64,000 nt of DNA from Secundilactobacillus angelensis (GCF_012641075.1 NZ_JAAXLJ010000004.1:62001-126000); one strand, 5' to 3'. Shown: positions 46,509-54,871, numbered from the stretch's first letter. Notes: a model not told the origin generated them from the letters alone. A program made the numbers and translations.

Positions 46509-46538
46509 GTGAAACACTTTGTTTCACGCTCTAGTATA
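46509..46538 (-). promoter_or_regulatory. rsmG promoter with an overlapping 19-bp palindrome
   Basis: On the minus strand TATACT (46533-46538) is followed by GTGAAACAAAGTGTTTCAC (46509-46527), a perfect 8-bp inverted repeat at the expected transcription start. The half-sites GTGAAACA and TGTTTCAC are those of parS but in inverted order. It may be an operator or a 5' hairpin; not a true parS. Confidence 0.5.
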
Positions 46539-46650
46539 CTTTACATTAAATACGGTATGTACGCAAGCTCTTGGAGGTAGTTATTGCTTGCTATGGCGAA
46601 CTTTTTTATGGGTTATTATGTGAGCATGTTGGCATGAGCTATCGCTCATT

Positions 46651-46805
46651 CCGTTCCGCGTTCAGGGTAACTCGTCGTGCAGGCGCTCCGGAGCTAGCAC
46701 CTGCGCTTCGCTTGGGGCGGATCTCCTCCGTCGCCTGATGATGTAAACGAGCACAAAACGCTCGCTAACATCATCGACACCACGATTTACCCTGCCCGCT
46801 CCACT
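46651..46805 (+). repeat. Family 2 structured element, copy B
   Basis: 155 bp, CCGTTCCGC... to ...GCTCCACT. Core GCTCCGGAGCTAGCACCTGC shared with copy A. The outer arms CAGGGTAA and TTACCCTG and inner arms GATGATGT/ACATCATC differ from copy A but pair equally well. Confidence 0.75.
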
Positions 46806-46886
46806 GCATTTACACGGTACATTGATGACATCTTACCAGGTAGGTTGCTAACGCAAATGATCCACTGTAGTGAAACAAACACACAA

Positions 46887-47200
46887 TGTCAGCGAAACGG
46901 AAGGCGCTGGGGCTCAGCGGTATCGGTGATACTTGGTAGCTGACAGTGGCGAAGCCCTGGCTGCTAACTAGCATCACGCGAGACGGAGAAGATCCATTTG
47001 AGGCTAGAGTGCGGAACGAGGCGTTTAGAGAGTGGAGTATAAGGCGCTTGGACCATAAACCCCGAACTTGGGTTTATGGTTTAAGTGACTTATATGCAAC
47101 TCTCTGCCTCGTGGAACACGTTTCGGTTATGTTGATTAGCTTCGGAGCGAGCCACCGCGTTCCAGCCGCAAGCGCCTGGAGTGGAGCGAAAGCTCACTGC
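46887..47200 (-). repeat. Family 2 element, divergent copy C, split by a family 1 insertion
   Basis: GAGACGGAGAAGATC at 46980-46994 and TTAGCTTCGGAGCGAG at 47135-47150 are the two halves of the reverse complement of the copy A core (GAGACGGAGAAGATCG and CTAGCTTCGGAGCG). They are separated by a complete family 1 element instead of the expected ~17 bp. Outer arms AGGCGCTGGGGCT and AGCCGCAAGCGCCT pair imperfectly. Alignment by eye; weaker than A and B. Confidence 0.55.
47006..47132 (+). repeat. Family 1 element, full copy nested in family 2 copy C (127 bp)
   Basis: AGAGTGCGGAACGAGGCG... to ...CACGTTTCGGTTATGT, 127 bp. Outer arms CGAGGC/GCCTCG and inner arms TATAAGGCGCTTGGACCATA / TATGGTTTAAGTGACTTATA pair, again with a sequence not found in the other copies. 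Confidence 0.88.
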
Positions 47201-47289
47201 TATCTAGTCGAATCGGGCTACACCTACCAATTATACAAGACATTCCCCTGCATTGGAAACTGTCCGCAAAATTTCTACCCAATTAAATA

Positions 47290-47322
47290 AACCGCCCCAA
47301 GCCCCTTACAGCTTGTGGCGGT
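47290..47322 (-). terminator. Terminator of the nucleoside hydrolase gene
   Basis: Minus strand AACCGCCACAAGC - loop - GCTTGGGGCGGTTTATTTAA. Confidence 0.8.
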
Positions 47323-47364
47323 TCATTTGTATAGTGGTATAAACAGCGTATTAACTAAATTAAA

Positions 47365-48279
47365 TTACTTTGAAATGTGAGTAACTTCTTCGATGAACCA
47401 CTTGTTAAAGGCGGCCGCATCGATATCGACACAAACAGAAGTGTTAGTCTTGCCATCGTGATAAGCACCACGAATGTCACCAACCGTTTCGCCCATTGCT
47501 GGACCTTCAGTCTGAACATCGACCCACATATCTTCAGTGGTGATTGCTTCTGGATGAAGCAAGTAGAAGATCGTGTTTACATCATGCATAGCAATCCCGC
47601 TATCTGAGTTATCACCGTCATGGATGATAATATCATGCAGCATCTTACCCGTTTCGTTTAACTGAGGTAATTTTTCGATGCTCTCATGGGTTAGCAATGC
47701 CTTCATGGTGATGTCCAAGCCAACCATCACGATTGGAATGCCGGCGTTATAAACAATCCGGGCAGCATGTGGATCAGTAAAGACGTTGAATTCAGCGGCA
47801 CTGGTCATGTTACCCATACTCAATGAGCCGCCCATGGCAACGATGCGTTCGATGTTGTCTTTAACTTCTGGGTATTCGGAGAACAATAAAGCAATGTTGG
47901 TGTATGACCCAGTTGGTACTAAAGTGATCTTTTCGTCACTGGCCATGATGGCGTCGCGGAGTGCTTCAACGGCACTCTTATTCATTGGCTTTGGCAGGTC
48001 TTCTGGGAAATCGTATCCCGGCATGCCTGATTCACCATGGATCCGAGCAGCATCTTCGAATGGCTTGATCAGCGGTTGCTTAGCACCAGCTGCCACTGGA
48101 ATGTCGGAGTTGAAGAAGCGAACTAACTTCAGTGCGTTCTTTGTGGTCTTGTCCACCGTCACGTTACCGGCAACAGTTGTGATTAATTTTAAATCAATGT
48201 TGTCGTCGTTGATTGCCATGGTAATTGCAGCTGCGTCGTCGATACCAGGATCGGTATCCATGATAATCTTGATTGTCAT
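47365..48279 (-). CDS. Nucleoside hydrolase (IunH/Rih family)
   Basis: 304 residues. Calcium-binding N-terminal motif DTDPGIDDA at 8-16, later TGSYTNIAL, and a final HD-type site FTDPHAARIVYN. Splits ribonucleosides into base and ribose. It follows the NCS2 purine permease gene, and nupC lies upstream, so the three genes form a nucleoside salvage group. Base preference not determined. Confidence 0.93.
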   Translation of the reverse strand: MTIKIIMDTDPGIDDAAAITMAINDDNIDLKLITTVAGNVTVDKTTKNALKLVRFFNSDIPVAAGAKQPLIKPFEDAARIHGESGMPGYDFPEDLPKPMNKSAVEALRDAIMASDEKITLVPTGSYTNIALLFSEYPEVKDNIERIVAMGGSLSMGNMTSAAEFNVFTDPHAARIVYNAGIPIVMVGLDITMKALLTHESIEKLPQLNETGKMLHDIIIHDGDNSDSGIAMHDVNTIFYLLHPEAITTEDMWVDVQTEGPAMGETVGDIRGAYHDGKTNTSVCVDIDAAAFNKWFIEEVTHISK

Positions 48280-48307
48280 AATAATATAGCCTCCATACTA
48301 AACTTTT

Positions 48308-49618
48308 TTATAGTGAAGCACTTAGAACCAAATCAATGAGAAACAGTCCGCCTAACACGTACATAGCTGGGCTGACATTTCGGCCATCGCCGCTTGCTAA
48401 CCGTAAAATGGGGTAGAAAACGAAGCCGAACGCCAATCCCGTAGAAATACTGTTAGTCAGCGGAATCAGCACAATAATCAGAAACGCCGGGAACCAGGCC
48501 GCAAAGTCATGCATGTCGATTGAACCAATGGACTCCATCATAATGGCGCCGGTAATGATGATCACCGGTGCGATAGCTGCCTGTGGGACATACGCCAGCA
48601 ACGGAACAAAGAACATGGAAATGGCGAATAAAATGCCAGCAGTGATTGACATTACCCCAGTTCGACCGCCAGATTCGATCCCAGAAGCACTCTCGGCGGC
48701 TGCCACAGTGGGACTGGTGCCGAGGAAGCCTGAGATTAACGCGGTAACTGAACTCGCTTGAAAGGATCGCTTAAACTTGCGATTATCTGGCAAGATTCCC
48801 TGCAGAAGTCCCATGGATTCAAACACCAAAATCATGGTCATGGAGAACGCTGCCAGAATAAACGGAATCGTCAGTGCTTTCGAGAAATCGCCGTGCATCA
48901 CGATTTGATGATAATCGGCTAATCGTGATAGGTGAACACTGATACTTTGCTCATCACGAATCCCCAACACCACACCAATGACACTAGTCACCACAATACC
49001 GATCAGAAAACTTGCTGGTACCTGCCGCAGATATAATATCACACTCAGCAGTAAACCGAAGATGGCTAGGATTGTGGCGGGTGCTGTCAAATTACCTAGA
49101 ACGATCAGAGAATTTTTACCAGCAACGATCAGTCCAGCTTTCTCCAACCCAATTTCAACCAAGAACATGCCGATCCCAGCAGTAATGCCACTCTTCAGTG
49201 AACCCGGAATTGCTTCAGCCAGCACTGAACTGAGACTGGTAAAAGCAACCAACACGTAAATGGCACTGGCAACGATTGAAATAGCAACCGCTACCTGCCA
49301 CGACATGCCCATAGTGGCGCAAATTGTGTAGGTGAAGAAGGCGTTAACCCCCATCCCGGGAGTTAAGATCACGGGTGCATTAGCGAAAAATCCCATGATC
49401 AAACAGCCGATCACTGAACTAATGATGGTAGCAAACACACTAAGATCGGTTGGAATCCCAGCATCCTTTAGAATCACCGGATTCACAATGATAATGTAGG
49501 AAATGGCGAAGAAACCGGTCAAACCTGCGATAATTTCTTGTTTCAGCAATGCCTTATTCTGCCAGACAGTTAATAATGACATCCTGTTCTTTGCTTCAAG
49601 TTGTTGCGCTTGTTTCAT
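48308..49618 (-). CDS. NCS2 family permease (AzgA-like, purine)
   Basis: 436 residues, 12-14 membrane helices. Opening segment KALLKQEIIAGLTGFFAISY and the later ESASGIESGGRTG are AzgA-type (adenine/guanine/hypoxanthine) rather than uracil/xanthine type. Imports purine bases with protons. Upstream of the nucleoside hydrolase gene (28 nt apart) and downstream of nupC. Confidence 0.9.
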   Translation of the reverse strand: MKQAQQLEAKNRMSLLTVWQNKALLKQEIIAGLTGFFAISYIIIVNPVILKDAGIPTDLSVFATIISSVIGCLIMGFFANAPVILTPGMGVNAFFTYTICATMGMSWQVAVAISIVASAIYVLVAFTSLSSVLAEAIPGSLKSGITAGIGMFLVEIGLEKAGLIVAGKNSLIVLGNLTAPATILAIFGLLLSVILYLRQVPASFLIGIVVTSVIGVVLGIRDEQSISVHLSRLADYHQIVMHGDFSKALTIPFILAAFSMTMILVFESMGLLQGILPDNRKFKRSFQASSVTALISGFLGTSPTVAAAESASGIESGGRTGVMSITAGILFAISMFFVPLLAYVPQAAIAPVIIITGAIMMESIGSIDMHDFAAWFPAFLIIVLIPLTNSISTGLAFGFVFYPILRLASGDGRNVSPAMYVLGGLFLIDLVLSASL

Positions 49619-49728
49619 GTAAATAATCCCTATCCTTTCGTCGTTGAGACGGTTGTGATCGGGGTTGCATCGTTATCCCAAACGATGGGTTTCAGCTGAC
49701 CAAGTCAGTTTCGACACCCTAGGCCACA

Positions 49729-49766
49729 ACAGCCCAGACCGAAAGTGTTCCTCGATCTGGGCTGTC
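49729..49766 (-). terminator. Hairpin between nupC and the NCS2 permease
   Basis: ACAGCCCAGA(C) / TCTGGGCTGT on both strands. T-tract weak on the minus strand (TTGTGG), so partial read-through into the permease gene is possible. Confidence 0.55.
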
Positions 49767-49809
49767 CGTGGTTTAAATCCTTAAATAATGACTTATTAGT
49801 AAGCGGTGA

Positions 49810-51069
49810 TTACCAAACGAATAAGCCCACGATACCAGCAGATAAGAGCGATACCAAGATACCTGACAATAACATGTAACCAACGTTCTTAGAAATCAAG
49901 CTGTTGGATTCCTTGTCAGCCAAGCCCTTGAAGGCACCGATAATCATACCAGTCGTACTGAAGTTAGCGAATGAAGTCAAGAAGACTGTCAATTGTGCTT
50001 GATAATGGGCACCATACTTAGCAACATCGTGAATTGTTGGGGCAATCTTACCCATAACAACGAATTCGTTAGTCACTAACTTCGTCCCCATGTATTGAGC
50101 AAACTGGAACGCATCGTGTACGTCCAGACCCATTAACCATGCAAATGGGAACATGATGATCCCAAGGATATGTTCTAGTGATAACCATGGGTTGACCAAG
50201 CCTAACAGCTTATCGATCAATGCAGCTAAGGCAACGAAAGCGATAACGTTAGCAGCGATGATCAAGATCAAACGACCGGCACCTAAGATAGAATCACCCA
50301 AGAATGAGAAGAATGGTTCTTTCTTACCATCATCCATTTCGGCTTCTTCAGCAGCTGAAGCACCACCGATTTTGGCGATAGTATCTTCTTCTGGAGTCAC
50401 CTTCACTGGGTTCAAAATGTTCGTGACGATGATCGCGTTCAAAATGTTCAACGGGATCGCAGTCAAAACGTAGTTACCAGGAACCATTTGAGTATAAGCA
50501 CCCACAATGGAGGCAGTAATACATGACATCGACATCATAGCCAATGTGACGTTACGTTCTGCACGCATTGATTGGATCTGCAAACGAGAAACGGCCAAGG
50601 CTTCAGTGTTACCAAGGAACATCATTTCAACTGAGAAGAATGATTCGAACTTTGGTTGACCGGTGATAGCAGATAATCCGCGACCGATCCACTTGATGAT
50701 CCAAGGCAGGAAACCAATGTAAGTTAAGATATCAAACATTGGAACGATCAGTAAGATTGGCAGCAGTGAACTTGTAACGAAGTTCATTGACTTAGCAGTC
50801 CCACCGAACTGTGGCGTTACCCAGTTAGGTAATGCGAACACAATCCCTTGGTAAGCCACTTGGACTAACCAGTTGAACCCATCGGCAGCGGCCTGAACGG
50901 CATCACGGCCCCAAGCGAAACTAGTCAAGATCCAAGCAATGACCAAGTTAAGTACTAAAACAATCAAGGTTGATTTCCAGTTGATTGTCTTCTTACTCTT
51001 CGAGAACAGGAACGCGATCCCGAGATAAACAATGACCCCAATAATGTTGACGATTAAGTACATCGACAT
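49810..51069 (-). CDS. nupC: Concentrative nucleoside transporter NupC
   Basis: 419 residues from ATG 51069 (AAGAAGG, 9-nt spacing); further ATG at 51063. CNT-family pattern: N-terminal helices, then QPKFESFFSVEMMFLGNTEAL and the C-terminal repeat with TKLVTNEFVV. Couples nucleoside uptake to protons or sodium. Its promoter is at 51289-51317. Confidence 0.93.
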   Translation of the reverse strand: MSMYLIVNIIGVIVYLGIAFLFSKSKKTINWKSTLIVLVLNLVIAWILTSFAWGRDAVQAAADGFNWLVQVAYQGIVFALPNWVTPQFGGTAKSMNFVTSSLLPILLIVPMFDILTYIGFLPWIIKWIGRGLSAITGQPKFESFFSVEMMFLGNTEALAVSRLQIQSMRAERNVTLAMMSMSCITASIVGAYTQMVPGNYVLTAIPLNILNAIIVTNILNPVKVTPEEDTIAKIGGASAAEEAEMDDGKKEPFFSFLGDSILGAGRLILIIAANVIAFVALAALIDKLLGLVNPWLSLEHILGIIMFPFAWLMGLDVHDAFQFAQYMGTKLVTNEFVVMGKIAPTIHDVAKYGAHYQAQLTVFLTSFANFSTTGMIIGAFKGLADKESNSLISKNVGYMLLSGILVSLLSAGIVGLFVW

Positions 51070-51288
51070 TAAACTAAACCTTCTTTCGTATTTTTGCTGT
51101 GAACACGTAACATAACCTTCGAAAACAATGTACAAACGCGGTCGCTTGTTGACCTGAATTCCGAATAATGGCACATACTGCGTACCAAACGACCAAAAGG
51201 CTTAGCGCTTTCAAAAAGTTGTTGCCACACACCCACAGACTGCAATAACCACCACTTACTTCTGCAAACACACAAGCAAGCAAATCTA

Positions 51289-51317
51289 ATTCTACCCTGT
51301 TTTAGGGTTTCCGTAAA
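51289..51317 (-). promoter_or_regulatory. nupC promoter
   Basis: Minus strand TTTACG (51312-51317), 17-nt spacer, TAGAAT (51289-51294). A cre-like TTGAAAGCGCTAAGC lies in the leader (about 51201-51215), imperfect. Confidence 0.6.
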
Positions 51318-51426
51318 CACACATTGACAAATCTAATCGGTAAAAGGTTTTATCTTATAACAGTCACGCTATAAACAATCGCAATGAGGCATCTCAAAAG
51401 GCTGATTTAACAGCGTAAATGGACAT

Positions 51427-51512
51427 AAAAAAAGAATTTACTATTTGAATGGTAATTAGTAAATCCTTTCCTGGGGAAAATTTATTTCCCTCAATGTTGC
51501 CCCTGCCAAGGA
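51427..51512 (-). ncRNA. Candidate small structured RNA or attenuator
   Basis: Promoter: extended -10 TGG-TATAAT at 51518-51526. Transcript would start near 51512 and read TTCCTTGG, which pairs with CCAGGAA further on. The enclosed hairpin is GGGAAA-TAAA-TTTTCC, then a terminator GGATTTACTA - loop - TAGTAAATTC with seven T (51427-51465). About 85 nt, compact aptamer-like fold. Nearest downstream gene in the same direction is nupC, 350 nt away and with its own promoter. Identity unknown; not a known riboswitch class I recognise. Confidence 0.5.
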
Positions 51513-51570
51513 ATTACATTATACCATTTTACCTGATTCGAATTTATCAAAATGATGTCAAAAAATTAGA

Positions 51571-51603
51571 CTCAAGGTTGAAATTTTTGCATTCACCCTT
51601 GAG
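51571..51603 (-). terminator. Terminator in the gene-poor region
   Basis: Minus strand CTCAAGGGTGAA - loop - TTTCAACCTTGAG then TCTAATTTTTTG. It ends a minus-strand transcript that has no obvious gene. Confidence 0.75.
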
Positions 51604-52245
51604 CCCCTATGAAACTTTAATGGAAGAGACGAAACCGTTTAACCAGCTTACCCGCTTCGTAAACATTAAATTGATAATCTATCGCCTCAAATACTTATTT
51701 CTAGCCAACTGCCGTAATAGCCTTGTCATTGACATATCAGTTTCAATTACCGTTTAACTAGATGAGATGAAACTTTGAAACTTTTGAATCTCATGAATCC
51801 GACTCTCTACACTCCAGAGGTTATTACATAACCATCGCGTAGACCCAGCCTACATCACATTCGAACTCTTTGTAACCCCTAAGAAATATCACTACATCTA
51901 AGATATTCGTACGTTTTAGCAGAAACGCTAAGCATGTGACTCATATTCAATTAGTGGTGGAACAAAAACCTTAGGCGGCTAGCGTTCGTTAGAAATCCTC
52001 GCGTGAAGCATGTTGCTTGATGAAACGTGTAACTATTTGAAACTCATTACCTGTGATACTGATGAATCTTGAAACTTTTGACTCTTGTTACCTGTGAAGC
52101 TCTTGAAGCCTTAAACAGTTGGAACCAAACGTCTTAGCTGTTTGTTGCCAATCATTTGTTTCGTTCTACAAAACGGGAAAAACACATAATCGGTAAAACT
52201 CTACAACTTGGAAACGTCCTGGTACCGGTTCCTTATCTCTTCCAC
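51604..52245 (-). ncRNA. Candidate noncoding transcript under a cre-controlled promoter
   Basis: From the promoter at 52252-52280 to the terminator at 51571-51603, about 650 nt hold no frame longer than ~20 codons with a usable ribosome-binding site on the minus strand. Composition is intermediate, with direct repeats (two copies of TTACCTGTGA near 52040-52095 and two degenerate copies of TTGAAACTTTTGA near 51778 and 52070). It may be a long regulatory RNA, a decayed gene, or a leader whose gene was lost. Confidence 0.4.
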
Positions 52246-52251
52246 GGTTAT

Positions 52252-52280
52252 ATAATAACATGAAATGTAACCGGTTACAA
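52252..52280 (-). promoter_or_regulatory. Strong promoter with a perfect cre palindrome
   Basis: Minus strand -35 TTGTAA (52275-52280), 17-nt spacer, -10 TATTAT (52252-52257). TGTAACCGGTTACA at 52266-52279, a perfect palindrome fitting the cre consensus TGTAANCGNTNACA, overlaps the -35. CcpA repression is expected. On the plus strand nothing is encoded downstream except antisense to rpiA. Confidence 0.7.
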
Positions 52281-52365
52281 CAGAAATATACTTAATTTTT
52301 GAAGAAAATTTTTGGGTGTTCTTTGCCTAATTTCAACACTTCTAAAACCCCGCCACAACAGCAAA

Positions 52366-52398
52366 CAGCCCAACTACTAGTCAGAGTTGGGCTGCTTA
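52366..52398 (-). terminator. Terminator of rpiA
   Basis: CAGCCCAAC / GTTGGGCTG around a loop of about 11 nt; modest T content. Confidence 0.65.
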
Positions 52399-52407
52399 TT
52401 AATTCGC

Positions 52408-53088
52408 TTATTTAGTTTTAACGACCGCGCCATCCTGAGTACCAATAACGACTGTCTTGGTCATGTCTAAAAATAGGCCATGTTCCACGACACCGGTCAT
52501 GTTGCTCAGTTCATCCGCTAAATCGTACGGTGCGGCAATCTTGCCTAAATGCAGGTCAACGATAATGTTGCCTTCATCCGTGCGGAAGAGCTTGCCGTCC
52601 TTTTGACGAACTTCCGGTTTGTAACCGAGGTCAGCCAACCGGTTAACCAGTTGATGATGGCCGTATTCCAGTACTTCAACAGGTAACGGAAACTTGCCCA
52701 ATTGATCAACGACTTTGCTTTCATCGACGATCCAAGCGCATTCTTTGGAGTTGGTAGCGACTAGCTTTTCCCAAGTCTGGGCACCGCCACCACCCTTGAT
52801 ACCGTTGATCTGCGGGTCAACTTCATCGGCACCGTCAATGGTAATATCGATAGTATCAACGTCATCCAATGACTTGATTTCCATTCCCAGGTTCCGGCCA
52901 TATTCAGCCGTCCGGTTAGAGGTTGGCACGCCGGTAAAGTGCACGCCATCCTTCTTAATCCGTTCGCCTAACGCATCCAATAAGTAACGCACGGTGCTTC
53001 CTGTTCCCAAGCCAACTGTCATGCCATCTTCAACTAGTTCGGCAGCCTTGTAGCCAGCGATTTTTTTAAGTTCATCTTGAGTCTTCAT
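52408..53088 (-). CDS. rpiA: Ribose-5-phosphate isomerase A
   Basis: 226 residues; interconverts ribose 5-phosphate and ribulose 5-phosphate. GLGTGSTVRYLLDAL around residue 26, GADEVDP around residue 86, KGGGGAQTWEKLVA with catalytic glutamate, and the C-terminal VDLHLGKI segment. Feeds the phosphoketolase pathway. AGGAGG lies upstream of the ATG. Confidence 0.97.
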   Translation of the reverse strand: MKTQDELKKIAGYKAAELVEDGMTVGLGTGSTVRYLLDALGERIKKDGVHFTGVPTSNRTAEYGRNLGMEIKSLDDVDTIDITIDGADEVDPQINGIKGGGGAQTWEKLVATNSKECAWIVDESKVVDQLGKFPLPVEVLEYGHHQLVNRLADLGYKPEVRQKDGKLFRTDEGNIIVDLHLGKIAAPYDLADELSNMTGVVEHGLFLDMTKTVVIGTQDGAVVKTK

Positions 53089-53193
53089 AAACGATCCTCC
53101 TGAGTTAGTAAAACGATGTTATTAACTTGAATTCCAGGTGTTATTCTATGCGTTTGTCAGGAGGGGGTCAAGTTAAGAACGAAACACTGCCTG

Positions 53194-53709
53194 TTAATCC
53201 ACCAGTTTACTGCGAATGTGCTTCTGCCATTTATAAATGGTTTGTCGGGAAACACCCCACTTTTTACTGATTTCACTGGGTGTCATTTGATAGTAAATTC
53301 GGTCAATTAGGAAGCGCCGTTCTGCCTCATTGCACTTCTCTAGCCAACCGGTCAACAATTCCATATCAATCGTGTCGGCCAAAACGTCCAGCGTCTGTGG
53401 CACGCCGGATAAATCTACTTCACCGGTCTCGAGATGTTTGGTTTCCCGCTGTTGGGCCTGTAGTTGATTCAAGAAACGCCGGTAGAGTGCCTGGTGAGCA
53501 TAGGCTAAGAACTGTTTCGGTGAATCGGCTGGCTCTTGCGGATACTTCTGATATATCACTACGAATAACAGCCAGCCTTCCTGAACGAGGTCTTCAAAGT
53601 TAGCGTCATTTTGCCGAATGCCCAATTTTTTCAAGGCACTATAAATAATCAATTCGTGATCGCCCTCCGCTAAAAAGTCGAAGGCGGTTTGTGCTGTTCT
53701 ATCCATCAT
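53194..53709 (-). CDS. ComX/SigH-like RNA polymerase sigma factor
   Basis: 171 residues from ATG 53709 (AAGGGG, 5-nt spacing). Region 2 with FEDLVQEGWLLFVVIYQKYP and region 4-type helix-turn-helix (TPSEISKKWGVSRQTIYKWQKHIRSKL). Short and lacking region 1, like the competence sigma factor ComX or stationary-phase SigH of lactobacilli. Could direct late competence genes. It lies next to a possible ComK-like gene. Confidence 0.8.
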   Translation of the reverse strand: MMDRTAQTAFDFLAEGDHELIIYSALKKLGIRQNDANFEDLVQEGWLLFVVIYQKYPQEPADSPKQFLAYAHQALYRRFLNQLQAQQRETKHLETGEVDLSGVPQTLDVLADTIDMELLTGWLEKCNEAERRFLIDRIYYQMTPSEISKKWGVSRQTIYKWQKHIRSKLVD

Positions 53710-53963
53710 ATGAACCCCTTTTATAAGTGATCCACAGCGCTGAGGTCCAGGATAGAATAGCAAACCTAATTAAGGTTAAAAATGTTCCCAAAAGGACTAC
53801 TTATGATGCATCTTGTGAGTCTACGGCAACCCTCTGCAAAAGTTCTTTTTTATTGAGTCAGTCACCAAATAATCATGTGATAAATGAACTAATCCGTTTT
53901 GCCATCACATCACCATCACAAATTTAAAGAACCACAAACAGACACTTACGTCCTAGGAAATTT

Positions 53964-54653
53964 CTAAGCGATTAGTTCGCGACTAACCGCTTCTCTGTTA
54001 ATCGCCATTTTTCGGGCAACAGTTGCACGTAATTCTTCTCCAGACATTTTTTCGAACGGTAATTCAATCGTTGTACGAAGGCACTCGGCAATTTCGTGGT
54101 AACAACGTAAAAGTTGCCGACAATTATTTCTTCGAATTCTCATTGCTCGTTTGCTATGAGGGACTTTCAGCACAGATACAGATGGATAATTAACCAATGA
54201 TTTAGCACCCAAATAATGCCACACTTCGCCATCAGTGTACAATCTCACCCAACTATTGTTGCTCGCTGATTTCTTGCCAATTGGAGCCAAGACAAAATTA
54301 CCACAGATATACGGTATCAACTTCTTAATGCCAATACTTTTCGCCATATCGCCAACATCATTCTTCGGATCAAGCAAAAATTGCTGTCCTAATTTACTGA
54401 CCAACGTTTTGGGTGTCAGTCGGCACTTGATCAGTCGCTGATTTGCCATCAATAGAATTGAGTTGAACTTACTTTGAGAGCCAGTGACATTGATGATAGC
54501 AAAGACATCTATAAACTTTGGCAACCAACGCCTATCATGTATGGCATCAATAACATCCTCAGGTTGAATCTGGGTGATATCGATAAAGCCCTGCTTTAGC
54601 ACTATATTTCTGTATTCATCTGTCGTTCCGAAAACATCTGGAAATTTGGTCAT
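53964..54653 (-). CDS. Possible ComK-like regulator (tentative)
   Basis: 229 residues, no signal peptide. The central part reads VLAPIGKKSASNNSWVRLYTDG... followed by VSVLKVPHSKRAMRIRRNNCRQLL. That layout (pro-x-solvent loop, Trp, beta strand, then Ser-rich basic helix) resembles the ComK competence transcription factor, but the similarity is weak and judged by eye. No nearby sequence rules out a different DNA-binding protein. AAAAAGGGG precedes the ATG. Confidence 0.45.
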   Translation of the reverse strand: MTKFPDVFGTTDEYRNIVLKQGFIDITQIQPEDVIDAIHDRRWLPKFIDVFAIINVTGSQSKFNSILLMANQRLIKCRLTPKTLVSKLGQQFLLDPKNDVGDMAKSIGIKKLIPYICGNFVLAPIGKKSASNNSWVRLYTDGEVWHYLGAKSLVNYPSVSVLKVPHSKRAMRIRRNNCRQLLRCYHEIAECLRTTIELPFEKMSGEELRATVARKMAINREAVSRELIA

Positions 54654-54871
54654 TAATTCATGGCCCCTTTTTCATTATTTGGTATAGCCCAAAGAATATA
54701 ACACGAAGTTACCCAATTGTATTTGAAGAACACTCAGCATTAGAAATTTCTCATCCGAATAAAAAGATTCACTCGCTGTTCACGAATTCTTCATAAATAA
54801 GTCTAAGTTTAGCGATATTTATCTGGCATACTAACTAATAATAAGAGAGAAGCCATTAAAGGAGGTGCGTT

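Noticed and set aside
43254-46550. Search for a canonical parS (TGTTTCACGTGAAACA) or Noc site near the par genes
   Set aside because: No match was found. Only the inverted half-site palindrome at 46509-46527 resembles it.
46946-47290. Plus-strand frame of about 114 codons
   Set aside because: Runs through the family 1 and family 2 repeats; no ribosome-binding site and composition set by the palindromes.
51449-51757. Plus-strand frame of 102 codons in the gene-poor stretch
   Set aside because: No ribosome-binding site, overlaps the candidate sRNA and its promoter on the other strand and also the 51571-51603 terminator; no family resemblance.
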